A stretch of DNA of 64,000 nucleotides from Bermanella marisrubri (GTDB lineage: Bacteria; Pseudomonadota; Gammaproteobacteria; Pseudomonadales; Oceanobacteraceae), in the NCBI RefSeq assembly GCF_012295615.1, contig NZ_CP051183.1:1267001-1331000 (forward strand). Direction: 5' to 3'. Position 1 is the first letter of the stretch, and each line of letters starts with the position of its first letter. The notes beneath the pieces are model-generated. The model ran no database searches. It was not told the origin of the DNA and was given only the letters and a program-made list of their open reading frames with translations. Made by a program: the position numbers and the translations under genes. Below are positions 1 to 10,157 of this stretch, one piece after another.

Positions 1-649
1 CAAAGATCAGATTCCCGAAGACTCCATTGGTGGGGAATGTGGTGGCACCGTTAGCGCTAGTGGCGATTACTTAAATTTCAATTTTACCGCTAACGACTAC
101 TGCGAAACTATTAATAATACACCCATTACTGCCAATGGGTATGCACGATTGTCAACCAATACTCATACCAAGTATCAAACATTTTATTTTGAGCAATTTA
201 CACTTGAATTCAATGGTGTTGAGATAAAGCTAAATGGCCGAATGGGTGCTGGTGAGATTGATGAGAACAATAATGAGCTCAAAGCTTATGCCAATCTCAA
301 GGTAGGGTCTTTGTCTCAAGCGATTAACTTTGTTCGCATGTGTGATTCAAGCAATTCCTGTGAAATTGATGCAGAACTTAAGGCTGCAGATGATCAAGTG
401 TACAGAATAGCAGATTTGAGTATCGATCAATCTCAATCTTATGCATCTACTTGGACTGGGGTAGGTAAAATCTACCTAGCGGAGTTTGGCATGTTATCAC
501 TGGCCTTTGATGATCTAAGTTACTGTAATAATGGTGAAATTAGAAGCGGGAATGTTTCTGTTTTAGATGCCGACTCTAATTCTATCGAATTAACCTATTC
601 GCAATGTGGTATAGATCCACTTGTTGAATTTACTGATGAATCAAACTGA
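1..649 (+). CDS. Unrecognised Cys-containing protein, C-terminal part only
   Basis: The reading frame is open from base 2 to the TGA at 647-649, about 215 residues, so the start lies upstream of the window. A TTG at 149 could be read as a start, but the frame continues unbroken above it and the composition does not change there. The visible part is acidic, rich in Asn, Ser and Asp, and has scattered Cys residues (for example in GGECGG, NDYCE, RMCDSSNSCEID, SYCNNGE and YSQCG). Together with alternating hydrophobic residues this suggests a secreted or outer-surface beta-rich domain with disulfides. No known family is recognised. The next gene is under a riboswitch, so this gene is in a separate transcription unit. 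Confidence 0.7.
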   Translation, partial: KDQIPEDSIGGECGGTVSASGDYLNFNFTANDYCETINNTPITANGYARLSTNTHTKYQTFYFEQFTLEFNGVEIKLNGRMGAGEIDENNNELKAYANLKVGSLSQAINFVRMCDSSNSCEIDAELKAADDQVYRIADLSIDQSQSYASTWTGVGKIYLAEFGMLSLAFDDLSYCNNGEIRSGNVSVLDADSNSIELTYSQCGIDPLVEFTDESN

Positions 650-678
650 ATAGAGATTCAGACCCAACAAAGAAAAGG

Positions 679-706
679 TTGATACCTACAAAAGCAGTGA
701 TACACT
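679..706 (+). promoter_or_regulatory. Candidate sigma-70 promoter of the thi operon
   Basis: TTGATA at 679-684 and TACACT at 701-706 are separated by 16 bases and lie about 30 bases before the TPP aptamer, which is where the thi leader should start. It was found by eye only. Confidence 0.4.
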
Positions 707-737
707 CTGCTTACGTTGTTTTGTGATAAGCAAAACA

Positions 738-832
738 TTAGCTCACGGGGTGCCCAATGTGCCATGCGCATAAGGCTGAGATTATGACCCGTAGAACCTG
801 ATCCGACTAGCATCGGCGTAGGAATGAGCTAA
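738..832 (+). promoter_or_regulatory. TPP riboswitch (THI element)
   Basis: The conserved thi-box landmarks are present in order: GGGGTGCC near 747, GGCTGAGAT at 774-782, ACC then GAACCTGATC at 787-803, and GGCGTAGGAA at 815-824. An 8-bp P1 stem closes it (TTAGCTCA 738-745 with TGAGCTAA 825-832). It lies 206 bases upstream of thiC, the usual TPP-riboswitch target, and should repress the operon when thiamine pyrophosphate is abundant. The expression platform is not obvious; the inverted repeat at 857-935 lies between aptamer and start codon and could take part. Confidence 0.95.
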
Positions 833-856
833 ATGTAATAATCCAATGTTGAATGG

Positions 857-935
857 TGAGTGTTGAGTTGTGAGTTTGTTTTAAGCAAGCCCCCAATTCC
901 ACTTTAGTCATTCAAAACTAAGCACTCAACACTCA
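857..935 (+). repeat. Heptad-like inverted repeat in the thiC leader
   Basis: TGAGTGTTGAGT at 857-868 is an exact inverted repeat of ACTCAACACTCA at 924-935, with 55 bases between. Both arms sit in short degenerate tandem repeats of the form TGAGTTN on the left and ACTCAAN on the right. The pair could form a large leader hairpin between the TPP aptamer and thiC. It may be an expression platform or a dispersed non-coding repeat. Confidence 0.6.
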
Positions 936-1029
936 AAACTGGACTGTTATATTTACCTATCTCTCTATCCAATTACTGAACGTAATGGATAGTCCTCGTC
1001 CTTGCTAGTGGTACTTATGCCAAAAGTAA

Positions 1030-2936
<1,907 letters not shown>

Positions 2937-2937
<1 letters not shown>

Positions 2938-3980
2938 TGAATCAAATTGCCATCGTTGGTGCTGGAATAGCTGGAAGTTTATTGGCATTTCAGCTGATTC
3001 GACAAGGTAAACGGGTCACTATATATCAACCTGAGATCACACAAAAAATCTGCAGCCAAGTGGCTGCAGGCATGCTTGCGCCTACCTCAGAATTGGAACA
3101 AGGCAGTGAACAGGTTTTTCAATTGGGCTTACGTAGTATTCAATTGTGGCCTGAAATTATTGAGACCTTGAAAACAGAAACAGGCCAGCCTCTTTATTGT
3201 GATTTAGCGGGTACTTTGGTCATTAGTCATAGCCAAGATCAAGCCAGTTTGAAGCAGTTTTATAATAGTCTTTCTCACAAGCTTGGAAAAGATACTCAAA
3301 GCTTTTGTCAATCAATGCTGATTACTGAAAAAGAATCGGAAATTAACGGTTTTCAACATGGTTATTGGTTACCACACGAAGCGCATATTAATGCGTCTCT
3401 AACGTTGAAAGCATTGCATGAATATATACAACAAAATGGTGAGTGGATAGCAACGGAAGCAAACTGCATTGAACCAAACAAAGTTGATGATCGAAAATAC
3501 GACTGGGTATTTGATTGTCGTGGTTTACAGGCCAAGAAAGACATTGCCAAAATGCACGGTGTACGAGGGGAGCGTATTTTACTGCATGCACCAGATGTAC
3601 ATATTCGACACATGATAAGGCTTATGCATCCTCGCTATCGGCTGTACATTGTGCCCAGACCTGACAATCATTTTATTGTGGGCGCAACAGAGATAGATTC
3701 AGATGACGAAAGCCCAATAAGTGTTCGTTCAACTCTGGAGCTACTGACCGCGGCTTATAGCGTTCACAAAGGTTTTGCCGAAGCACGCATAGTAGATCTT
3801 TCCACGCAGGTAAGACCAGCGACTTGGGATAGAGAGCCCTATATTCAATCTAAAACTGGTTTAACACGAATTAATGGCTTGTACCGTCATGGGTATTTAC
3901 TTGCTCCGGCGCTACTAGAACAAGCGACGAGAGTACTATCATCGGAGCACTTTGTGATTGAGACAGGGGCGATTTCATGA
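2937..3980 (+). CDS. thiO: Glycine oxidase ThiO (FAD-dependent)
   Basis: This 347-residue protein has an N-terminal dinucleotide-binding motif (GAGIAG near residues 8-13) and the DAO-type FAD oxidoreductase layout. ThiO oxidises glycine to dehydroglycine for thiazole synthesis in aerobic bacteria. Its position between thiC and thiS supports this role over a generic amino-acid oxidase. The GTG start overlaps the thiC stop by one base. The 3' end overlaps thiS by four bases (ATGA), so translation is probably coupled. Late motifs such as RPATWDREPYI and NGLYRHGYLLAPAL match the substrate-side region of the family. Confidence 0.93.
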
Positions 3981-4219
3981 CTGCATCGAGCGATCAAAAG
4001 ATAAAGATCAAAATACGAGTAAATGGTGAAGAGTTTGCCACAGAACAGCCAGCCCTTCTCATAGGCATTTTACAAGAACATGTGCAGAAACTTGATATTG
4101 ATTTAGAGCATTGTGTCATTGCTGTTAATCAGTGTTTAGTTCATCGCCATCAATATGATGAGTTTGAACTTAAAGATAACGATGAAGTGGATATTTTAAC
4201 AGCTGTGGTGGGAGGCTAG
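3977..4219 (+). CDS. thiS: Sulfur carrier protein ThiS
   Basis: This is an 80-residue ubiquitin-fold protein ending in Gly-Gly (LTAVVGG), the C-terminus that is adenylated and thiocarboxylated to carry sulfur to ThiG. It is slightly longer than the usual 65-70 residues because of a short polar N-terminal extension before the beta-grasp core. It overlaps thiO by four bases and is followed after one base by thiG. No thiF adenylating enzyme is in this operon, so it must be encoded elsewhere (for example by a MoeB/ThiF homologue). Confidence 0.93.
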   Translation: MTASSDQKIKIKIRVNGEEFATEQPALLIGILQEHVQKLDIDLEHCVIAVNQCLVHRHQYDEFELKDNDEVDILTAVVGG

Positions 4220-4220
4220 T

Positions 4221-5009
4221 ATGCTCAATATTGATGGTATTGATTTACGCAGCCGTTTTTTTATTGGTACCGCGCTTTATGATTCTCCTGAATTAATGGA
4301 GCGCTCTATTGAAGCTTCTGAGGCTCAAGTAGTCACTTTATCTTTAAGGCGGGCCACAGCACAAAGCAAACAGTATGCATTGCAGCATTGGTTGCAAAAC
4401 AAACGAGAGTCGTTGCATCTTTTACCCAATACCGCTGGCTGCCATAGTGCTAAAGAAGCGATTAATATGGCAATACTATCTCGTGAACTACTCAAAACTC
4501 ATTGGATAAAGTTGGAAGTAATCGGTAACGACTACAACCTACAACCGGATCCATTTCAATTAGTCGATGCCGCCAAGGAATTAACGGAGCAAGGTTTTAA
4601 AGTTTTTCCTTATTGCACTGATGACCTTGTTTTGTGTGAGCGCTTAATCGATGTAGGCTGTGATATTTTGATGCCATGGGGAGCGCCCATTGGTACCGGC
4701 CAGGGACTGATGAATCCTTATGCGTTAAAACAAATTCGTAAACATTTTCACAAGATACCATTAGTCATTGATGCAGGTATCGGGAGGCCAAGTCACGCAG
4801 CGCAAGCCATGGAAATGGGTTATGACGCGGTGCTATTAAATAGTGCCGTGGCGAAGAGCATGGACCCGATTACGATGGCGAAAGCGTTTAAGCACAGTAT
4901 AGAGGCAGGTCGTTTAGCTTATGAAGCAGGTTGTATGGAGCAACAAGAAACGGCCCATGCAAGTACTCCGGATATTGCCAAACCGTTTTGGCATAGCGAG
5001 CCCTTATGA
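4221..5009 (+). CDS. thiG: Thiazole synthase ThiG
   Basis: This 262-residue TIM-barrel enzyme condenses 1-deoxyxylulose-5-phosphate, dehydroglycine and ThiS thiocarboxylate into the thiazole phosphate. The Schiff-base lysine is in THWIKLEVIGN (Lys97). The phosphate-binding motifs MPWGAPIGTGQGL and DAGIGRPSHAAQAMEMG are intact. It starts one base after the thiS stop and overlaps the next gene by four bases. Confidence 0.97.
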   Translation: MLNIDGIDLRSRFFIGTALYDSPELMERSIEASEAQVVTLSLRRATAQSKQYALQHWLQNKRESLHLLPNTAGCHSAKEAINMAILSRELLKTHWIKLEVIGNDYNLQPDPFQLVDAAKELTEQGFKVFPYCTDDLVLCERLIDVGCDILMPWGAPIGTGQGLMNPYALKQIRKHFHKIPLVIDAGIGRPSHAAQAMEMGYDAVLLNSAVAKSMDPITMAKAFKHSIEAGRLAYEAGCMEQQETAHASTPDIAKPFWHSEPL

Positions 5010-6484
5010 ACCACGAAACGAGACCAATGGTATTGTGCGTATCTGGAATAGATGCACAAGGATTGTCTGGCTACCAAGCGGATTTAAGAGCGCTAGAAGC
5101 CATGGCGGTACACGGTTGTTTAGCTGCAACCGCTTTGACAGCACAAACTCAAACAGGTGTGAATGCACTTAACCCTGTTGATATTGAAGTGTTTCAGTCT
5201 CAGTTAGACAGTATTGCGAGTGAATATCAAATTAATGTGATAAAGGTTGGTTTGGTCGCCTCTGAAGAGCAAGTAGACGTATTGCTCAATCATCCCATTA
5301 GTCAAAACGCTAAAATTATTTTGGATCCGATATTGTCTGCAACCAGCGGTCATTTCCAAAACCTAGCAACTCAGCTTGCTATCGTTAAGAAGCTTATTGA
5401 GAGAGCCTATGTTGTAACGCCGAATTGGGATGAAGCTCTGTTACTCAGTAACGCAGATCAGAATGTGATTGTCGAAGAATTGGCTAATCAAGTATTAGCG
5501 CTTGGTTGCCATAGTGTTTATTTGAAAGGAGGTCATACAGCACAAAAAAACCGAGATCTCTTTCGACAGTGTAATGCCGAGTTAAAAGACATTGGAGAGT
5601 CTTTTAATTTAGTTGGAAAGCGTACACAGAGTTTCTCTGCAAGAGGCACCGGGTGCATAATAGCGAGCTCTATTGCTGCTGCTCTTGCATTAGGTCATCG
5701 CTTAGAGGATGCAGTTGTTATCGCTAAAATGCAGATGGAGAGCGCGTGGGATAATGAATTTGAATTGTCATCCGGTCAGGTTGCTCTACAACCAAAAAGT
5801 CTTTTTTCCGGAACGAGCATGATTCAATACTTGCCATTGATTCATGGTCATAGAGATTTGTTAGATACCCATTTTTTACCCTGTGAGCCAGGGTTGGGTT
5901 TATACCCTGTTGTTGATAGAGCGGAATGGCTAACACGGTTACTACCTTTAGGTATCAGGATCATTCAGTTACGTATCAAGGATCTATCGGGTCAAGCACT
6001 GCGAGAAGAAATTACTCGGGCGATACATATCAGTGAAGATTACGGAGTGCAATTGTTCATTAATGATTATTGGCAGCTTGCAATAGAACTTGGCGCTTAT
6101 GGGGTGCACCTAGGACAAGAAGACTTACTCGAAGCTGACTTAAAAGCGATTGAACAAGCTGGCTTGCGGCTGGGAGTAAGTAGTCATTGTTATTTTGAGG
6201 TTGCGCGAGCATTAACGATTAATCCATCGTATCTTGCTTATGGTCCAATCTACCATACAGACAGTAAACAAATGCCATGGCAGCCGCAGGGTTTACAGCA
6301 ACTGTCATTTTGGAAGAAAAACATTCAGCATATACCCATGGTAGCGATCGGCGGTATAAAACTAGAGCGTATCTCCCAAGTAGCTCTTACTGGGGTTGAT
6401 AGCATCGCTATGATTAGTGCGATTACACAGGCTGAGGATCCTGAATTGGTCACAGAAACCATGATGAAAGAAATGGAGCTATAA
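5006..6484 (+). CDS. thiDE: Fused HMP-P kinase (ThiD-like) / thiamine-phosphate synthase ThiE
   Basis: This 492-residue fusion has a ribokinase-like ThiD half at about residues 8-265 and a ThiE TIM barrel at about 290-490. The ThiE half is well kept: GLGLYPVVDR, QLRIKD, FINDYW, GVHLGQEDL, GVSSH, YGPIYHT and VAIGGI. In the ThiD half LKGGH and the GTGC anion-hole motif (Cys217) are present, but the early substrate loop reads GIDAQGLSGYQAD where E. coli ThiD has DPSGGAGIQAD. The kinase half may therefore be altered. Bifunctional ThiDE proteins are known. It is the last gene of the operon and runs convergent with the next gene. Confidence 0.9.
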   Translation: MNHETRPMVLCVSGIDAQGLSGYQADLRALEAMAVHGCLAATALTAQTQTGVNALNPVDIEVFQSQLDSIASEYQINVIKVGLVASEEQVDVLLNHPISQNAKIILDPILSATSGHFQNLATQLAIVKKLIERAYVVTPNWDEALLLSNADQNVIVEELANQVLALGCHSVYLKGGHTAQKNRDLFRQCNAELKDIGESFNLVGKRTQSFSARGTGCIIASSIAAALALGHRLEDAVVIAKMQMESAWDNEFELSSGQVALQPKSLFSGTSMIQYLPLIHGHRDLLDTHFLPCEPGLGLYPVVDRAEWLTRLLPLGIRIIQLRIKDLSGQALREEITRAIHISEDYGVQLFINDYWQLAIELGAYGVHLGQEDLLEADLKAIEQAGLRLGVSSHCYFEVARALTINPSYLAYGPIYHTDSKQMPWQPQGLQQLSFWKKNIQHIPMVAIGGIKLERISQVALTGVDSIAMISAITQAEDPELVTETMMKEMEL

Positions 6485-6504
6485 CGAAAGGCAGATCACG
6501 TGAG

Positions 6505-7659
6505 TTAAGTTGTTTCGTCGGAAAAGCGTTTTATCGCCGGTTTACTCGTTTCATTAAATGGCAGCTCTTCATAACATTGCTTTTGGTAATCTAATAAAGC
6601 TTCTGCTTCTTCTTTTACAAAACGACTTACCGCCTGATGAAAGTCAGGATGAGATAAGTAGTGCAACGATTGGGTTAACACCGGCTCGAAACCTCGGCTG
6701 ATTTTATGCTCACCTTGAGTGCCTGGATTAAATACTTTTAACCCTTTAGCTATTGCGAATTCAATACCGCGATAATAACAGGCTTCAAAATGCAAGCCAT
6801 GGATGTCTTGTACACATCCCCAATAGCGACCGTATAAGTGTTGTGAATCACTAAAAAATAATGCAAAGGCAATATTTTGATGTTGGTAGCGACAAACCAG
6901 TAGATGCATCTGCTTATTCAGTGCCTGCATAGTCGCCATTTCCTTAAAGGCTTCTAAGGTAATATAGCCTTGCATGCCACGTTTAGCATAGGTTCGTTGG
7001 TAGCAAAAATAAAAATCCTGCCATTCCTGCTGGGTTATGGCATGGCCTTCGCGCCAAATAAAATCCATATCCGATCGCTGGAACTGAGCTCGTTCTTTTA
7101 TAATATTTTTTCGCTTTCGTGATTTAAAATGGCTGAGGAAGTGCTCAAAGTTTTCATAGCCACGGTTGTACCAGTGAAATTGCACTCCAAGTCGTTGTTG
7201 CCATCCGTGATCGATTAGTTGTTGTGATTCATTCTGGGTAGGAAAGAGTATATGTGCACCAGAAAGCTGCTTTTCTTCACAGTGTGTAAATAGGCGATTA
7301 CTCAATTCTTTGCCATCAAAGGTTGAAGTTGAGCTTAATATTCTAGGTCCCGTAGCCGGTGTGTAAGGAGCAGCAACAATGAGCTTGGGGTAATACACTA
7401 AGCCATGCCGTGCATAAGCATCTGCCCAGGCCCAGTCAAATACGTATTCGCCGTAAGAATGATGTTTAATAAAGGCGGGCACTGCCATATCTAAATCAGC
7501 TAGGGATAAGTAATGACTTTGCCAGCCAGTGTCTTGGTTTAGGCTATTATTAGACTCAAGTGACTGAAGAAATTCAGTTTGGATAAACGGGTACTCATTC
7601 TTACTATGAAGGCTTGGATTATGGTTTGACCACTGTTTAGCATCATTAAAACATTGCAT
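6505..7659 (-). CDS. DUF482 / FemAB-like GNAT-fold protein (COG3146)
   Basis: This 384-residue protein matches the COG3146 (PF04339) family. The hallmark C-terminal stretch is present: GRYWGC, a FEACYYRGIEFAI-type segment, then NPGTQGEHKISRGF and a conserved HYLSHPDF. The family has an acyl-CoA N-acyltransferase fold and is annotated as peptidogalycan biosynthesis/GNAT-like, but the substrate is not established. No signal peptide is visible, so it is probably cytoplasmic. It is convergent with the thi operon (20 bases apart) and divergent from the HIT gene. Confidence 0.85.
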   Translation of the reverse strand: MQCFNDAKQWSNHNPSLHSKNEYPFIQTEFLQSLESNNSLNQDTGWQSHYLSLADLDMAVPAFIKHHSYGEYVFDWAWADAYARHGLVYYPKLIVAAPYTPATGPRILSSTSTFDGKELSNRLFTHCEEKQLSGAHILFPTQNESQQLIDHGWQQRLGVQFHWYNRGYENFEHFLSHFKSRKRKNIIKERAQFQRSDMDFIWREGHAITQQEWQDFYFCYQRTYAKRGMQGYITLEAFKEMATMQALNKQMHLLVCRYQHQNIAFALFFSDSQHLYGRYWGCVQDIHGLHFEACYYRGIEFAIAKGLKVFNPGTQGEHKISRGFEPVLTQSLHYLSHPDFHQAVSRFVKEEAEALLDYQKQCYEELPFNETSKPAIKRFSDETT

Positions 7660-7751
7660 TTTCCAGGTCCTTGCTGGTTAAATAGAATAAAGACCTACAG
7701 CTGATATCGCATTGCTACTGGGTCTGCCTAGTTCATACACGGAGAGCCTAT

Positions 7752-8204
7752 ATGTACTCATTGGACAAACAATTAGAACAAGATACCGAGTTATTGGGAC
7801 AATTTCCATTGTGTGATGTCCTACTCATGAAAGATGCCAATTATCCTTGGGTTATTCTTGTTCCGCGCCGCGCTGCTATTCGCGAACTGTTTCATCTATC
7901 GCAAAAAGATCGTCATCAAATGAGTGATGAAAGCTCTTACGTGAGTCAACGCTTATCCGATTTCTTCGAGGCGGATTCAATGAATGTTGGCGCTCTGGGT
8001 AATGTTGTGCCACAGCTCCATGTACACCATGTCGTGCGTAACAAAGAAGACATCGCTTGGCCAAAACCAGTATGGGGTGCTCATCCTGCGAAAGAGTATG
8101 ATGCGAAAGAGCTGGAAGAACGTGTTGATCAATTAAAGCGTTTGTTTAGCGACAAGTTCGTTGAAGATGCACCGCAAGAAGAAGGCGATACAGTTTATTG
8201 GTAA
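7752..8204 (+). CDS. HIT-family protein
   Basis: This 150-residue histidine-triad protein has the active-site segment QLHVHHVVR near residue 95, in the H-x-H-H variant I associate with a proteobacterial subfamily that also carries PWVILVPRR and NVGALGN. HIT proteins are nucleotide hydrolases or transferases (Hint/Ap4A-type); the substrate here is unknown. AGAGCC lies just before the ATG. The 3' end overlaps the 3' end of the convergent SGNH hydrolase gene by 10 bases. Confidence 0.9.
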   Translation: MYSLDKQLEQDTELLGQFPLCDVLLMKDANYPWVILVPRRAAIRELFHLSQKDRHQMSDESSYVSQRLSDFFEADSMNVGALGNVVPQLHVHHVVRNKEDIAWPKPVWGAHPAKEYDAKELEERVDQLKRLFSDKFVEDAPQEEGDTVYW

Positions 8205-8932
8205 GCTTCGCAGATCACATCCGCGATTTTTTTTCCCCAGCGTTCATAGCCTTTGGCGTTGGGGTGGTAGCCGTCCTCTGCCATATAGGCCTCTTCTATC
8301 TTGATATCAGCTTCCACATAATGACATTCATTAGTTTCGCAAATCCGTCTCAAAGCTTTATCCAATAGTGCACTTCGATCCCCCAAAAACTGGTTCAGCG
8401 GCCAAGGTAAAGCTGGGAAACGTTTCATGTCTGGTACATGAGTAAAAATGATCTTTGCGTTTTTCGCTTGACCTCTGACGCGTTGAATCAATTCCATCAA
8501 ACCTTCACTCCAATCAAAAATTGATGTTAAGCCTGTGGTGTCGTTGACGCCCAAGGTGACAATATAGCAGGGGGACGATGTTGATTTTGTATTTAGCCAG
8601 TTGTGGCTTTGCAGAAGTAATGGCTTGAGTGCAATACCATTAACGCCATAAATGTCAATATTTGATGGATATATATCAGGGATGTTTTGCAATGCCGATA
8701 CGGTTTGCATGGTGAGTCCTTGTTTCATATGTTCTACGCCAACTCCTGCGACTGTAGATTCACCAATGTGTTTAAGCTCAATACCGTGTTCAGAAAAATG
8801 ATAGTGTCGCGCGCCATCTGCTTCAGGTAAGCGCACACTATTTTGCTTTAGTCGTTTTCCTTGTAGAACGATTGTCGGCAGTAGAAGAGCGTATTTAAAC
8901 CAAAACAATATGGCCTGAATGGTGTTACTCAT
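8195..8932 (-). CDS. SGNH/GDSL-family hydrolase
   Basis: This 245-residue protein has the SGNH blocks: GESTVAGVG (nucleophile Ser in block I), a Gly in the block II region, LGVNDTTGL (block III Asn) and DGYHPNAKGY (block V Asp/His). A hydrophobic N-terminal segment near residues 5-22 may be a membrane anchor. Such enzymes are esterases, lipases or polysaccharide deacetylases; the substrate cannot be told from sequence. The ATG overlaps the 3' end of the upstream UDG-like gene by 8 bases, indicating a two-gene unit. Confidence 0.87.
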   Translation of the reverse strand: MSNTIQAILFWFKYALLLPTIVLQGKRLKQNSVRLPEADGARHYHFSEHGIELKHIGESTVAGVGVEHMKQGLTMQTVSALQNIPDIYPSNIDIYGVNGIALKPLLLQSHNWLNTKSTSSPCYIVTLGVNDTTGLTSIFDWSEGLMELIQRVRGQAKNAKIIFTHVPDMKRFPALPWPLNQFLGDRSALLDKALRRICETNECHYVEADIKIEEAYMAEDGYHPNAKGYERWGKKIADVICEAYQ

Positions 8933-9560
8933 GATGTAAAGCCTTTATGACGCGTTGTTGTAGTATGGGTATGACTTGTTGCTCAAACCACGGGTTTTTC
9001 TTAAGCCACAACTGATTGCGTGGAGATGGATGGGGCAAAGCCATAATGCTCTCAGGTAGGCTGGTTGACTGATTTGCTACCCGATCTGCAAGATTGTTGT
9101 ATTGCTTATATAGTTTTTGGCATCGCTCAGATTCGGATGGTTTTAACCAAGGAAAATCCGTCGCTTGCGTTAGATAATGTCGTTGAGAGTATTGCCCTAA
9201 TAGCACAACGAGTTGGATCTTCTGCATGTGATCTAATAGCCTTTTATGCCATGTTTGATGGCAGATAGGAGGGGGCGGTAAATCACCGCTCTTACCTTTT
9301 CCTGGGTAGCAAAAAGCCATGGGCATGAGAGCGACTTTATCCGCATCGTAAAATTCGGATTCAGTTAAGCCCAACCATTCTCTTAAGCGTTTGCCACTTG
9401 CGTCTTTAAACGGTTGATGCGCATGGTGTGCTTTCTGTCCGGGTGCTTGGCCAATAATCAAGATATTACTATTCTGGCTAAACTGTAAAACCGGTCGAGG
9501 GGGCAATGGAAGGTTTGATTGGCAAATCAGGCAATGCTGAATTTCAGCGTGCAGAGACAT
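8925..9560 (-). CDS. Uracil-DNA glycosylase superfamily protein (COG1573-like)
   Basis: This 211-residue protein has the UDG-fold motifs: GQAPGQKAHHAHQPFKDASG (motif A region), LMPMAFCYPGKG, LVVLLGQYSQ and a C-terminal ALPHPSPRNQ that matches the H-x-S/P-x-x-N motif. One CxxC (CLICQ) lies near residue 12, but there is no obvious full four-Cys iron-sulfur set as in family 4 enzymes. It probably acts on uracil or a related lesion in DNA; catalytic specificity is uncertain. It overlaps the SGNH gene downstream. Confidence 0.82.
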   Translation of the reverse strand: MSLHAEIQHCLICQSNLPLPPRPVLQFSQNSNILIIGQAPGQKAHHAHQPFKDASGKRLREWLGLTESEFYDADKVALMPMAFCYPGKGKSGDLPPPPICHQTWHKRLLDHMQKIQLVVLLGQYSQRHYLTQATDFPWLKPSESERCQKLYKQYNNLADRVANQSTSLPESIMALPHPSPRNQLWLKKNPWFEQQVIPILQQRVIKALHHE

Positions 9561-9590
9561 AAATAAAAACGGGTGCGCGTCGCACCCGTT
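9560..9590 (-). terminator. Rho-independent terminator of the HU-like gene
   Basis: A perfect 10-bp stem (9568-9577 with 9581-9590, three-base loop) is followed on the minus strand by a run of Ts. It sits 12 bases after the stop of the HU-like gene. Confidence 0.85.
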
Positions 9591-9602
9591 ACAAAATGGC
9601 GA

Positions 9603-10022
9603 TTATTCCGCCATCTCTTTTAGTTTTTTCAACGGACGGATTTTAACGGCAATTGAAGCAGGTTTTGCTTTAAATACAGTTTCTTCGCCAGTGAATGGGT
9701 TAATACCTTTGCGCGCTTTCTTGGCTGGTTTTTTAACCGCTTGGATTTTAAGAAGGCCCGGGAGTACAAACTCACCTACAGCACGCTTCTTAACGTGGCG
9801 CTCGATAACGTCGCCTAGGTTATCTAAAACAGCCTGAACTTGTTTTTTAGTAAGTTCGGTGTTTTCTGCGATTTCAGTCAAGATTTGAGTTTTGTTATAA
9901 CGCTCTTTAACAGCAGTTAATTTTTTCGCAGGAGCTTTAGCTACAGCTTTTTTGGCTGCTACCTTCTTAGGGGCTGCTTTTTTCGCGGCTACTTTCTTGC
10001 GTGCGGTTTTTTTGGCTGCCAT
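9603..10022 (-). CDS. HU/IHF-family DNA-binding protein with Lys/Ala-rich N-terminal tail
   Basis: This 139-residue protein combines an N-terminal tail of about 40 residues made of Ala/Lys/Pro repeats (AAKKTARKKVAAKKAAPKK and on), like histone H1 tails, with an HU domain (KTQILTEIAENTELTKKQV, then GEFVLPGLLKI). The arm region INPFTGEE and KPASIAVKIRPLK is intact. The start at 10022 is chosen because AAGGAC stands just upstream; the longer frame back to 10103 lacks such a site and adds a hydrophobic leader that makes no sense for a nucleoid protein. Tailed HU proteins are known in Pseudomonas-like bacteria. It is probably a nucleoid architecture factor with extra non-specific DNA binding. Confidence 0.9.
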   Translation of the reverse strand: MAAKKTARKKVAAKKAAPKKVAAKKAVAKAPAKKLTAVKERYNKTQILTEIAENTELTKKQVQAVLDNLGDVIERHVKKRAVGEFVLPGLLKIQAVKKPAKKARKGINPFTGEETVFKAKPASIAVKIRPLKKLKEMAE

Positions 10023-10157
10023 TACATTGTCCTTGTTGTTGATATAAAACGACGGTAGCAATATACAAACAACTAGAACTTTAAGGCAAGTAAAAAAATG
10101 CAAAAAAAGCCTATTTTTTCGCTTTTTTTATATTTTTTAAGAGAAAATTGAGCTTAA

